DNA from: DASXHY01 sp036272195
Lineage (GTDB): Bacteria > Verrucomicrobiota > Verrucomicrobiia > Limisphaerales > DASXHY01
NCBI GenBank assembly: GCA_036272195.1
Contig: DATAZE010000057.1
Coordinates: forward strand, 62,001 to 126,000
Direction: 5' to 3'
Length of the DNA: 64,000 nucleotides
Part shown: piece by piece, positions 17,281-26,149 of the stretch
Layout: the number at the start of each line of letters is the position of its first letter
Position numbering within the stretch: position 1 is the stretch's first letter
The notes under the pieces: generated by a model
The model's input: the letters and a program-made list of their open reading frames with translations, nothing else
What the model was told of the DNA's origin: nothing
The model's database searches: none
Translations under genes and position numbers: made by a program

Positions 17281-18099
17281 ATGTCCGCAGATAACGAAAA
17301 TCTGGAACCGTCGCGCAGACCCTCACCTGGTTTCACCCTCATTGAGTTGCTGGTGGTCATCGCCATCATTGCAATTTTGGCGGCGATGTTGCTGCCGGTC
17401 CTCGCGAGCGCGAAATCAAAAGCGCTGACCATCAAATGCCTGAATAATACCAAGCAATGGGGACTCGCCTTTCGCCTCTATACCGATGACAATCGCGACA
17501 TCGTTCCGGAGGAAGGAAACACGGTCAACCCAATTAGCGATACCGGAAGCGCGACGACCGCAAACAACCGGGACACGGCTTGGTACAACGTGGTTCCGGT
17601 TATGTTGTCGCAGCAATCGCTGCTGGCTCTCTACACCGCCAACAGTCCTCCCTTGCCCAACGGCCAGACCATTTTTTCGTGCCCTGCGGCGCCCGCCCCC
17701 GACCCGGTGGTCTTCCCCGGCGGCCCGAAATTGAGCAAGGCATTTTTCATGTATGCGGAGAACAGCCGCTTGTGTGTTAACTTCGGCGCTGTTAGCGCCG
17801 GCGCGTCTCAAACCAAACTTTCCCTCGTTCCGAAACCTTCCCAGACAGTGTTTTTGGCTGAACTGGATGCCAACGCCAACAACACCTCCGCCGCCCTGTC
17901 GGTCGTCACCGGCCAGCATGTGGTAGGCCGCCACTCTAAAAACAAAATAGCCAATTACGCGTTTTGTGACGGCAGCTCCCGCTCTTACAGCACGAACGAC
18001 GCAGCACGCCCAACGGGCGAAACCACCGCCGCCATCGAATGGCAGGACGGAGCCAGTCACCCCGTCATTTGGTTTCCGAGTCCCACCACTCCCAATTAA
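17281..18099 (+). CDS. Type II secretion/type IV pilin-like pseudopilin (H-x9-DG family)
   Basis: 272 residues. A short basic leader ends in the prepilin peptidase motif PGFTLIELLVVIAIIAILAA (cleavage after the Gly at about residue 16, Glu at +5), then the N-terminal hydrophobic helix. CLNNTKQWGLAFRLYTDDN follows, as in the many verrucomicrobial and planctomycete pseudopilins. Near the C-terminus HSKNKIANYAFCDGSS fits the H-x9-DG pattern. Such proteins are expanded in these phyla and assemble into pseudopili or associate with the secretion machinery. The next gene encodes a large secreted protein that may depend on this machinery. Confidence 0.88.
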   Translation: MSADNENLEPSRRPSPGFTLIELLVVIAIIAILAAMLLPVLASAKSKALTIKCLNNTKQWGLAFRLYTDDNRDIVPEEGNTVNPISDTGSATTANNRDTAWYNVVPVMLSQQSLLALYTANSPPLPNGQTIFSCPAAPAPDPVVFPGGPKLSKAFFMYAENSRLCVNFGAVSAGASQTKLSLVPKPSQTVFLAELDANANNTSAALSVVTGQHVVGRHSKNKIANYAFCDGSSRSYSTNDAARPTGETTAAIEWQDGASHPVIWFPSPTTPN

Positions 18100-18242
18100 T
18101 TTTTTAACCGCGATTTAACACCGGGAACTTTTTAACTCGATTACACTCTCATCCATTGGACCACGAAGCGCAGCCAAAGACACTGGGGAATCAGGCTGGG
18201 CGAATCTGAACCGACCATCTAACACGACAACTAGAAATACAC

Positions 18243-21200
18243 ATGACACTGAAACTTCTTTTACCCGGGCTGGCTGCCGCTCTTTTATCAGCCTCAGCCG
18301 CATACGCCACGACTATCGCGACGTGGACATTTGAAATTAGCCAGCCTACCAATTCAGCCACCGCGAACACTTACTATACCAACATTACGGCAGAAACCGG
18401 CAATGGCACTGCCTCGGCTTTGCACGCGGCCGCCACCATATATAGTTCGCCGGTCGGTAACGGTTCCTCTCACTGTTTCAGCTCAGCATCGTGGGCTGTC
18501 GGAGATTTCTATCAATTCGAGACGAGTACTCTCGGAGCTCAGAATATCAATGTCTCCTATGACCAAACCGCTAGCAACACTGGTCCGGGGCGATCCTATC
18601 TTGCCTACAGTCTGGATGGGATAAACTTCACGGTCGCCCTCGCTCGAACGAATACGATTCTGGCAAACGCCTCTCCCAATCCGACCTGGAGCGGCACGAC
18701 GCGCTCCACCGTTTATGCCACCAACTACGACCTCAGTTCAATTACTGCGATCAACAACCAACCGGTTGTGTATTTCCGCGTCGTGGATGCCTCGACCATT
18801 TCAGCAAATGGTGGCACGGTTGCCGCCGCTGGCACCTGCCGTATCGACAATTTCTCCGTCGTGGGCGCAACCGGCACGCCGCCGTCGATTTCCGGCGTCA
18901 ATCCGCCCAACCTGACCACCAATGCAGGCAATAATGTTACATTTACGGTCACTATTTCTCAGGGGGATGCTCCGCTGTTTTATCAATGGTATACGGCGGC
19001 CACGGACAACACCCTGACCTTGATTAACAACGCCACGAATACCTCATTGACTCTCACCAACGTCCTCGCCGCCGACGCGACCAATTACGTCATAGTGGTC
19101 ACCAACAGCACGGGAAGCGCGACCAGCTCTGTCGCTCCCTTGACGGTCATCGATCCCGCAATTAACACCCAGCCAGCAAGCCAGCAAGCCCTGCCGAACG
19201 GCGCGGCTCAGTTCACCGCCACCGCCGCCGGCACCGGAATTTCCTATCAGTGGTATTTCTGCGCCGATCCAAGCGACAACACCCAACTCACCGGCCAGGT
19301 CACCGACGGGACTTTGACTTCCGGCGCCATCGCTTCGGGCTCCGCCACCAGCACCCTGACCGTCAGCAATGTGACAGTAAACGCTCAGACCAATTTCGCG
19401 CTGGTCGTCACGGGCACCTTCGGCTCCGTCACCAGCTCGGTCGTCTCGCTGACCGTGGGAACCAGCCAGGTGCCGCTTGCATTCTGGAATTTCAACGGTT
19501 CCTTTGACACGAACAGTCCCACGCCCTACCAGGGCATCGGCACCGCTTCGGGAGTTAGCGTTGTCACCTTTGCGCAAGGCGGCGCCAACGCTGACGCCAA
19601 TGACCTGACACCCGGGCCTAACGGCTCGTGGGGTTCGGAAACCTACCCCGCTGCGACCAGCAGCAATAAACAAGCGGGCGTGCAGTTCAAGGTCAGCACC
19701 CTGGGAGCTAAAAACATCAAGCTCTCCTTCGAATTGCGCGGCACCACGACGGCCAGCAAATATCAGCGCCTGCAATACACCACCAACGGCACGGACTTCG
19801 TGGATTATCCCGCCAGCCAATCCATCGCCGCCGTTCAAGCGGGGACTTATAATTCCTACGCCTACGATCTCACCGGCTTCCCCGGGGTGGCCAACAACCC
19901 GAATTTCGGCATCCGCCTGGTGTCCGAGTTCGAAAACACCGGCAAGTATAACAATACGAACGATGCCACCTACGTCGGCGTTTCCGCTGGATACGCCGCG
20001 ACCGGCACTTTGAGCTATGACCTGGTTGAAATCACAGGTGATGCGATTGTCGGCAACAATAATCCGCCGACTGTAAGCGCAATTGGGAACCAGACAATCG
20101 AAGACACGTTCGGAACCAATGTGAGCTTTACCGTCAGCGATGATTCGACTCCAGCCGGTTCGCTCGGCGTTAACGCCACTTCACTCGACCCCGCTACCTC
20201 GGTGTCCCTTAGCCCGGCAAATACGGCGGGTAATGTGCAATTAAGCATTAACTCCAGCCTGGGCAACATCAAGACCATCAACGTGCCCATCCTGGTGTCG
20301 GTGACCGACGGCAATGGCGACTCCACCGTTCAGTCATTCCTGCTGACCATTGGACCGGCAAACTCGCCTCCGGTGTTCACGGGATTGGTGACGACTAGCA
20401 TACTCACCAACACCTCGATAGTCATTCCGTTCATCGTTAGCGACGACCATACCCCGGTGAGTTCCATCACTCCGACCGTGACCTCCGGCAACAGCCTCCT
20501 GGTGCCGAACGACTCGAGTCACTTGTCCTTGAGTGGCAGCGGGGCGAACTACACTCTGACCATTACACCGGCAGCCGACCAATCCGGCGCGGTCCCGATC
20601 ACCGTGTCCGGCATCGACGGCGGCGGTTTGACCGGCTCGCAAACGTTCACTGTCGAAGTGTTGCCCAATACCAATATCGTGCTGATCGATAATTTCGATT
20701 ATGACACGTCGACTCCCACCTCCATATTGACCGCGTCCGGTGGCTTCTGGCAGAACCATAGCGGCACCATCGGCCAGTTGAAGGTGAACGGCACAGTGGC
20801 CATCATCGACAGCGTCAATAACTCGGAAGACGTCAATGCGCCGCTTATCAACGGGCCGTATCTGACCAATATGGAGGACAATGTTACTTTGTACTCCAGC
20901 TACACCGTCCATTTCACGACGTTGCCCAATAGCCCGTCGGGCGCGTATATCACCCACTTCAAAGACAACACGGTCTTCGGATTCCTGGGTCGCGTGTGGG
21001 CGGCCACCAACAACGCGGCGCCCGGGACCTACCGCCTCGGCATCGGCAACAGCAGCCAGGCCACGGCGACCACCGCGCAACTGGCGCAGGATCTGTCACC
21101 GAATGTGGATTACACCGTCGTCGTCCGCATCCGCATGACGAATGGCTTCTGCAGCCTCTGGATCAATCCGACCAGCGAGTCTTCGCCGAGCGTGACGGAC

Positions 21201-21596
21201 ATCACCGAGGTCACGAACCTCGTCAACATCTACTCCTATGCCTTCCGCGAAAGCACTGGCAGCGGCATTGTGAATGTCGACAACCTCAAAGTTGGCACGT
21301 CCTTCACCGGCGTCACTGGGTTGCCCTCGACAAATCCGAACCCGCCCTCGCCGTCCATCAGCAGCATCTCCCTCGGCAGCGTCGGTGGCACGAACGCGGT
21401 GTTCCTCAGCGGCACCAACAATAACGGCAACGTGGCGGGCAGCTACGTGGTGCTGGGTTCAACCAACATTGCCCTGCCATTGAGCAACTGGACCGTGATT
21501 AGCACGCAGTCCTTCAACCTCGACGGCACGTTCAACTTCACGAACGGCGTGGGTCAGGACAATGGCCAGTTCTTTATCATTCAGGCGCTGCCGTAA
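18243..21596 (+). CDS. Large secreted Ig/cadherin-like repeat protein
   Basis: 1117 residues with a signal peptide (hydrophobic segment to SAAYATTIA, ~23). The first domain (~25-215) has a PEP-CTERM-like beta-sandwich look (TWTFEISQPTNSA). Two Ig-like domains follow (PPNLTTNAGNNVTFTVTIS; QPASQQALPNGAAQFTATAA), then a second sandwich domain beginning FWNFNGSFDTNSP. Cadherin-like repeats come next (GNQTIEDTFGTNVSFTVSDD), then a concanavalin-like module near YDTSTPTSILTASGG. The end FNFTNGVGQDNGQFFIIQAL resembles the terminal domain of the S8 protease in this window. It is Asn/Thr/Ser-rich and almost free of charged runs, as expected for an extracellular adhesin or matrix protein. No enzyme motif was seen. 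Confidence 0.8.
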   Translation: MTLKLLLPGLAAALLSASAAYATTIATWTFEISQPTNSATANTYYTNITAETGNGTASALHAAATIYSSPVGNGSSHCFSSASWAVGDFYQFETSTLGAQNINVSYDQTASNTGPGRSYLAYSLDGINFTVALARTNTILANASPNPTWSGTTRSTVYATNYDLSSITAINNQPVVYFRVVDASTISANGGTVAAAGTCRIDNFSVVGATGTPPSISGVNPPNLTTNAGNNVTFTVTISQGDAPLFYQWYTAATDNTLTLINNATNTSLTLTNVLAADATNYVIVVTNSTGSATSSVAPLTVIDPAINTQPASQQALPNGAAQFTATAAGTGISYQWYFCADPSDNTQLTGQVTDGTLTSGAIASGSATSTLTVSNVTVNAQTNFALVVTGTFGSVTSSVVSLTVGTSQVPLAFWNFNGSFDTNSPTPYQGIGTASGVSVVTFAQGGANADANDLTPGPNGSWGSETYPAATSSNKQAGVQFKVSTLGAKNIKLSFELRGTTTASKYQRLQYTTNGTDFVDYPASQSIAAVQAGTYNSYAYDLTGFPGVANNPNFGIRLVSEFENTGKYNNTNDATYVGVSAGYAATGTLSYDLVEITGDAIVGNNNPPTVSAIGNQTIEDTFGTNVSFTVSDDSTPAGSLGVNATSLDPATSVSLSPANTAGNVQLSINSSLGNIKTINVPILVSVTDGNGDSTVQSFLLTIGPANSPPVFTGLVTTSILTNTSIVIPFIVSDDHTPVSSITPTVTSGNSLLVPNDSSHLSLSGSGANYTLTITPAADQSGAVPITVSGIDGGGLTGSQTFTVEVLPNTNIVLIDNFDYDTSTPTSILTASGGFWQNHSGTIGQLKVNGTVAIIDSVNNSEDVNAPLINGPYLTNMEDNVTLYSSYTVHFTTLPNSPSGAYITHFKDNTVFGFLGRVWAATNNAAPGTYRLGIGNSSQATATTAQLAQDLSPNVDYTVVVRIRMTNGFCSLWINPTSESSPSVTDITEVTNLVNIYSYAFRESTGSGIVNVDNLKVGTSFTGVTGLPSTNPNPPSPSISSISLGSVGGTNAVFLSGTNNNGNVAGSYVVLGSTNIALPLSNWTVISTQSFNLDGTFNFTNGVGQDNGQFFIIQALP

Positions 21597-21623
21597 GGCG
21601 CCTCGGCCAGACATTTGATCAGG

Positions 21624-21647
21624 AAAGGGCGGCGCAAGCCGCCCTTT
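21624..21647 (+). terminator. GNRA-loop terminator hairpin
   Basis: AAAGGGCGGC (21624-21633), loop GCAA, and GCCGCCCTTT (21638-21647), followed by CATTTTG. The hairpin is identical to the one at 23767. Confidence 0.75.
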
Positions 21648-21705
21648 CATTTTGCGCGACCTAGCAGCAATCAGTAAAACATCTTACTCTAATCATAATT
21701 TTTTC

Positions 21706-21733
21706 TTGCACCCCGTGAAACGTTTGTTATAGT
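21706..21733 (+). promoter_or_regulatory. Sigma-70-like promoter of the frameshifted secreted gene
   Basis: TTGCAC (21706-21711), a 16-base spacer and TATAGT (21728-21733), 42 bases before the start codon. An AAGGA ribosome site (21766-21770) with a 5-base spacer then decides the ATG at 21776. This Shine-Dalgarno is clearer than at most genes here. Confidence 0.6.
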
Positions 21734-21775
21734 AGCATCCGGTTCTCTGGGAAATCTCCAAACAAAAGGAAAAAT

Positions 21776-23748
21776 ATGAAGGGCTGGGCTATCGATTCAT
21801 TAAGGGTGGCATTCATCGGGATACTATCAATATTCGCGTCAGCGACTCTAGCGCAGGAAACGACTCCAAACCCGCCTGTCTACGTGTACGGGCCTCCACC
21901 CTTTTTCCCACCAGCACCTCCGCCTTTAGATAGTGACGATACTTCCATCGACTATCACTATAAAGTTCTCGCTACGGGATGGGCCGGTTATGGCGATCCC
22001 GAAGGTGATGCATCTGGGCTCGTCGCCGGAGCAGAAGAAAGTATTGTGCATCACAAAACCAATAATACAACCACTGCATCCTCACACAGTATAGGGTATT
22101 TCGGCTCCGTACTCGTCGGCTACTGTGCATGTAACGGAACTCCCGGTTGCACGCAAATACTTTTAGTCAACGGAACGACTACTTGCACTAATTCAGATGA
22201 TACCTCCTGCACAGCGTGGACCGATTGCCTCGCATTCACAGCCGCCTTAGGTGTAACCGAATGTCAACAACCGGGGTGGTATCAAGCCGAAGAAGATATC
22301 ACGTCAGGCCCAACCACTAATACTATCGCGTGCGGCACAACGGTAACAGGAAGGAGCGCGTATGAACATTTCCGACCGTTAGGCGATAATAGCGGTCATT
22401 CGGGAGGTGCTTGCGGTCTAGTGCCAGCGGTCTTTATGGCCGGCTGCGGGAGTTTGTTTCAAACAGATTTGACGATCACTACTGATTGTCCCCCTCCAAG
22501 CGCATCTAGTTTTAATTTCGCCTTTAATCCATCAGGATCAAGGAGAAGCGATCTCGGCGATTCCGCTCTTTCCTTTGGACCATGGTTTTCGTTGACGTCC
22601 TTTTCCCCGAATTTCATGAAAATGGGGGGGGGTTCAACACCAACGGAACATTCCAGTTTTCCTTTAGTTCCGTGAGCAATTGCGATTATGACGTCTACGC
22701 CTCAACGAACCTAGGGCAACTTTGGGACGAAAGTGGTTGGCAAAACATCGGCAGCGCCACCTTATCCGGCACGAACACACAAGGTGCCTTCGTTGACACA
22801 AATGCAGCCAGCTTCAATCATCGATTTTACATGATCGCACAGGCAGGCTATTACGGGCAAACCAATGGTTCGAGCGTGTATGGCTATACTAAGTTGGCTT
22901 TGCCAGCAGGCGATTGGATGATTTCCAATCCGTTCTTAAGCAGCAATATGAATATTTCGGCGTTGCTTTCGAGTGTACCGCAGTCCACTACATTGAAGTT
23001 TTGGGGCGAAACAAATTGGACGCGCACGGCTACTTTTTCGTCCGGAGCCTGGGACCAACCCGATTGGCCACTCGTACCCGGTGACGGAGCCATGATTCAT
23101 GCTCCCACAAACGTAACACTAACCTTTGTTGGCCAAGTAGTCGAAGGTGCCATCACCAACATCCTCCCCGCGGGTTTTTCAGTGCGTTCATCAATTTTCG
23201 CCGCACCTAACGTAGATGAGCTTGGGCTGGTCATCACCAACGGTGACTACATCCAAAAATGGGATGGCACACAATTCATTTGTTATACTAATAATGGGAC
23301 GCATTTGACAAATTGCCTCTGGAACTGTTTGGTGCGTCCAACATGGGCACCCACCGAACCATCCCTTGCGCCGGGAGATGCATTTATCATTCACACTGCA
23401 ACTAACCGGGTTTGGGGAGGAGTTTCTAAAGCCTCCGAGGTCTACGCCTTACGACAGCCAGTCGCCGGCTCTGACTACGGCGATGACCTTTACGTCGAAT
23501 GGCCTTGGGCTGGTTTGGGCTTGAGCGCACCTCCGGGATCATTCATAGAAATAGATGATAGTGACTCAGTTGGGAGTTACTTAGCTGGATACTATATTAC
23601 CATAACCGACGAAATCATGGATTATGATGAGCAAACGCTATTTGATAACATTTATAATTATTCAGTGGGCTCGCACGGTGTTATGTTGAGGCTGCGCTTC
23701 CGTGAGGGAAACGTCTGCGGCCCTTGGAGCGATTGGGTCCAATATTAG
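21776..23748 (+). pseudogene. Secreted protein interrupted by a frameshift at a 9-G run
   Basis: Two overlapping frames make one product. Frame A (21776-22675) starts with a signal peptide (SATLAQETTPN) and a proline-rich FFPPAPPP segment, then a Cys- and Thr-rich domain (CACNGTPGCTQI). Frame B continues from about 22633 (FNTNGTFQFSFSSVSNCDYD) to the stop at 23748. The switch needs one extra G in the run of nine at 22624-22632; with ten, the product is ~657 residues. Frame B contains ALPAGDWMISNPF and LVPGDGAMIHAPTN, patterns of verrucomicrobial secreted proteins of unknown function. Own promoter, strong Shine-Dalgarno and terminator suggest an expressed unit. Whether this is phase variation, a true lesion or a sequencing slip cannot be told from one sequence. 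The region is AT-richer than its neighbours. Confidence 0.7.
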
Positions 23749-23766
23749 TTTCGGGTTTCGTATTCA

Positions 23767-23803
23767 AAAGGGCGGCGCAAGCCGCCCTTTCTTTTTTTCT
23801 TTT
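23767..23803 (+). terminator. GNRA-loop terminator with long T-tract
   Basis: AAAGGGCGGC-GCAA-GCCGCCCTTT (23767-23790) followed by CTTTTTTTCTTTT. A textbook intrinsic terminator with the same stem and loop as 21624. Confidence 0.88.
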
Positions 23804-23834
23804 ATTCAACCCGGCTTCTCCGAAAATCCCGGTG

Positions 23835-24407
23835 ATGAATCGCGCTGTTTTCCTGGACCGCGACGGCACCCTGATCGCGGAAAAAAATTACCTCAGCAAA
23901 ATTGAGGACGTCGCTGTATTCTCCGGCGCAGTGGCGGCGTTGAGCCGGTTGCAGGCGGCGGGATTCAAGCTGCTCATCGTCTCCAATCAATCCGGCGTGG
24001 GCCGCGGTTATTTTACGATGGCCGACGTGGAGCGGGTCAACCGGCACCTCAGCGAAATTTTTGCCGCCGGCGGCGTGCGCTTTGAGAAAATTTACGTCGC
24101 GCCGGAAGCGCCGGGCCAGCCGAGTCGTGGCCGCAAGCCCTCGCCACAATTCTTGTTCGATGCCCGCGATGAATTCGCCCTGGACCTCTCGCACAGCTAT
24201 GTCATTGGCGACAAGTTGATCGATTTGGAGTCGGGATGGAACGCTGGCCTCGCCAAAAGCATTCTGGTTCGAACGGGCTACGGCGCAGAACTGGAACGCT
24301 CGGCGGACGCCAAGCCGTTGTCCGCCATCGTGGTCGATGATTTGCAGGCAGCCGCCGATTGGATTTTGCGCAATAGTGGCACGGGCGTCCCGCCCGTGAG
24401 ATTCTAA
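23835..24407 (+). CDS. gmhB: D-glycero-beta-D-manno-heptose-1,7-bisphosphate 7-phosphatase
   Basis: 190 residues from the ATG at 23835 (NRAVFLDRDGTLIAEKNYL); the upstream open frame runs through the terminator and is not coding. HAD motif I is DRDGT, motif II is LIVSNQSG, and motif IV lies in YVIGDKLIDLESGWNAG. The histidinol-phosphatase/GmhB type is shown by YVAPEAPGQPSRGRKPSP in place of the zinc-binding loop. It removes the 7-phosphate in ADP-heptose synthesis for the lipopolysaccharide core; kdsB for Kdo follows 0.7 kb on. The last 11 residues (NSGTGVPPVRF) come from a dispersed repeat, so the native C-terminus was replaced. The zinc cysteines of the classical enzyme are not obvious. Confidence 0.82.
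   Translation: MNRAVFLDRDGTLIAEKNYLSKIEDVAVFSGAVAALSRLQAAGFKLLIVSNQSGVGRGYFTMADVERVNRHLSEIFAAGGVRFEKIYVAPEAPGQPSRGRKPSPQFLFDARDEFALDLSHSYVIGDKLIDLESGWNAGLAKSILVRTGYGAELERSADAKPLSAIVVDDLQAAADWILRNSGTGVPPVRF
24374..24406. repeat. Dispersed palindromic repeat forming the gmhB 3' end
   Basis: TAGTGGCACGGGCGTCCCGC (24374-24393) and the following CCGTGAGATTCTA are almost the same as 52239-52270. CACGGGCGT and its complement form the core hairpin. It supplies the gmhB stop codon. Confidence 0.75.
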
Positions 24408-24494
24408 TTGGGTGGCGTGATTGAGCGCACGCGCGCCGCCCGCCCTACTAATTTTGCACTTGCCGTAATGCCCGCCTTCCGAAACCTTTTCATC

Positions 24495-25061
24495 ATGAGA
24501 CAACTGTTGTTATTGGCCGTTTTGCTGAGCGCCTTTCCCCTGGCGCGAGCGGCCGAAACCGCGGCTCTCACCACCAACACCGTCGTCGTGGGCGAACAAG
24601 GCACCCTGGAAATTTCGATCCCAAAGGATTGGACCTTCATACAAACCAACCTGAATTACTCGGGCAAACCCATCTCGGTCGAATTGCATTCCCCCAGCAA
24701 CACAGCGGTGATCCGTTTGACGATTTTTTGGGATGGATTCCGCGGCCCGAACGTGAAACCCACCGAAGCGGACATGGAAAAAACCGTTAGTACTGTAGCC
24801 CCCCGCCGTTACCTCCCAATCTCGGTCGAAAAAACATTCACCCTCGAGAAATTGCAGGGACCAGCGGTGACCGGCCCATTCGTCCGTTTCACCGATGCCG
24901 GCTGGACCCCTCCGCTCACCGATGAATTCCAGAATGTCGCCACCGGCATGTTCCGCAGCGGCAATCTCTGGGGGAATTTTGACCTGTATACCAACGAAAA
25001 GGACGGCCCCAATTTCAAACAGGGACTTCAAGTCCTGGAATCCCTCCGTCGAAAACCCTGA
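24495..25061 (+). CDS. Secreted hypothetical protein
   Basis: 188 residues from the ATG at 24495 (RQLLLLAVLLSAFPLARAAE); this start gives a clean signal peptide cut after ARA-A, whereas earlier in-frame starts do not. The mature protein begins TAALTTNTVVVGEQGTLEIS and continues with a 'p.dWtf' segment typical of small lipid- or wall-associated proteins. No cysteine, enzyme motif or repeat was found. It sits between gmhB and kdsB with 2 bases to the latter, so it is probably cotranscribed with lipopolysaccharide genes. A role in the envelope is inference. Confidence 0.6.
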   Translation: MRQLLLLAVLLSAFPLARAAETAALTTNTVVVGEQGTLEISIPKDWTFIQTNLNYSGKPISVELHSPSNTAVIRLTIFWDGFRGPNVKPTEADMEKTVSTVAPRRYLPISVEKTFTLEKLQGPAVTGPFVRFTDAGWTPPLTDEFQNVATGMFRSGNLWGNFDLYTNEKDGPNFKQGLQVLESLRRKP

Positions 25062-25063
25062 CC

Positions 25064-25810
25064 ATGCGCATCATCGGCATCATTCCTGCCCGCTACGCCT
25101 CGACGCGATTTCCCGGCAAGCCGCTGGCGCTGATCGCAGGCAAGCCGCTGATTCAACGCGTGGTTGAACGGTGTCGGCAGGCGAAGTCGCTCAGCGAAAT
25201 CATCGTGGCCACGGACGATGCGCGCATCGCCGAAGTGGCGCGTGGATTTTGCCGGGTGGAAATGACGCGCGCCGACCATCCGAGCGGTTCGGACCGCATC
25301 GCGGAAGTCGCCTCGCGCTGCGAATGCGACGCGGTCGTGAACATCCAGGGCGATGAACCATTGATCGAGCCGGCCGTGATTGACGTGGTGGCGGGTGCGC
25401 TGGCGCAGGCGGAAATGTCCACCGCGGCCACGCTCATCCGCACCCCGGGTGAATACGACAATCCGAACGTCGTAAAAGTCGTTGTCAACGCGGCGGGGCG
25501 GGCGTTATATTTTTCCCGGCGCACGATACCGTATGTGCGCGAAGCCGCCAGTCGTTCGGCGAACGAACAGTTGGCGGCGTTTCCTTTTTTGAAGCACCTT
25601 GGCATTTATGGATACCGGCGCGAGGCATTGTTGCGGTTGGTGCAATTCCCGATGTCGCCGTTGGAACAGGCGGAGAAATTAGAGCAATTGCGCGCGTTGG
25701 AAAACGGCCTCCAAATCGCCGTGGTGAAAGTGGATTACGATAGCGTGGGCGTGGACGTGCCGGAAGACGTGGCGAGAGTTGAAGAGCTTTTAAAGCGGGT
25801 TAGTTTATGA
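25064..25810 (+). CDS. kdsB: 3-deoxy-manno-octulosonate (CMP-Kdo) cytidylyltransferase
   Basis: 248 residues, standard length. It has IIPARYASTRFPGKPLALIA (nucleotide-binding loop, residues ~5-24), VATDDARIAEVARGF, VNIQGDEPLIEPAVID and GIYGYRREALLRL. It activates Kdo with CTP so it can be added to lipid A in the cytoplasm. Together with gmhB it shows that the organism makes Kdo/heptose lipopolysaccharide. The CTP it needs is made by PyrG, encoded just downstream. Its stop overlaps the next gene's start by four bases (ATGA). Confidence 0.95.
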   Translation: MRIIGIIPARYASTRFPGKPLALIAGKPLIQRVVERCRQAKSLSEIIVATDDARIAEVARGFCRVEMTRADHPSGSDRIAEVASRCECDAVVNIQGDEPLIEPAVIDVVAGALAQAEMSTAATLIRTPGEYDNPNVVKVVVNAAGRALYFSRRTIPYVREAASRSANEQLAAFPFLKHLGIYGYRREALLRLVQFPMSPLEQAEKLEQLRALENGLQIAVVKVDYDSVGVDVPEDVARVEELLKRVSL

Positions 25811-26148
25811 AGCGCGCGATCTTGTGGACGATTCGGGTCGTGGTAATCTTGTTTTTTTGCATGCTTGTTTGGGTAGGCAAAAACGTCGCCACGATTGATG
25901 ATGTGCATGCTTCTGGAAAGATTCGTGATGAATTTAGTGCCGCAATTATGAAAATAGCTATCACCAATCAATTGAGAGTCAGCTCTTCTCCGCGCCACAA
26001 ATCCACCCATTTGTATATTTTCGGAAATTTATCCACGAACGAAGAACAGGCTTTACAAGCTATCGCTATGAAGATTTCACAAAACAACAGCAACCGCCCA
26101 ATTACCGTTGAATTCAAAAAAGAGATTCAACAAGGTACGAATAATTGA
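25807..26148 (+). CDS. Small single-span membrane protein
   Basis: 113 residues. KRAILWTIRVVVILFFCMLV forms a transmembrane segment right after the start, followed by an external segment of ~90 residues (NVATIDDVHASGKIRDEFSA ... VEFKKEIQQGTNN). It resembles no family I know. Its AT-rich composition and codon use are unlike kdsB and pyrG on either side, so it may be an insertion. Yet it is coupled at both ends: 4-base overlap with kdsB, and pyrG begins two bases after its stop. Confidence 0.55.
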   Translation: MKRAILWTIRVVVILFFCMLVWVGKNVATIDDVHASGKIRDEFSAAIMKIAITNQLRVSSSPRHKSTHLYIFGNLSTNEEQALQAIAMKISQNNSNRPITVEFKKEIQQGTNN

Positions 26149-26149
26149 A

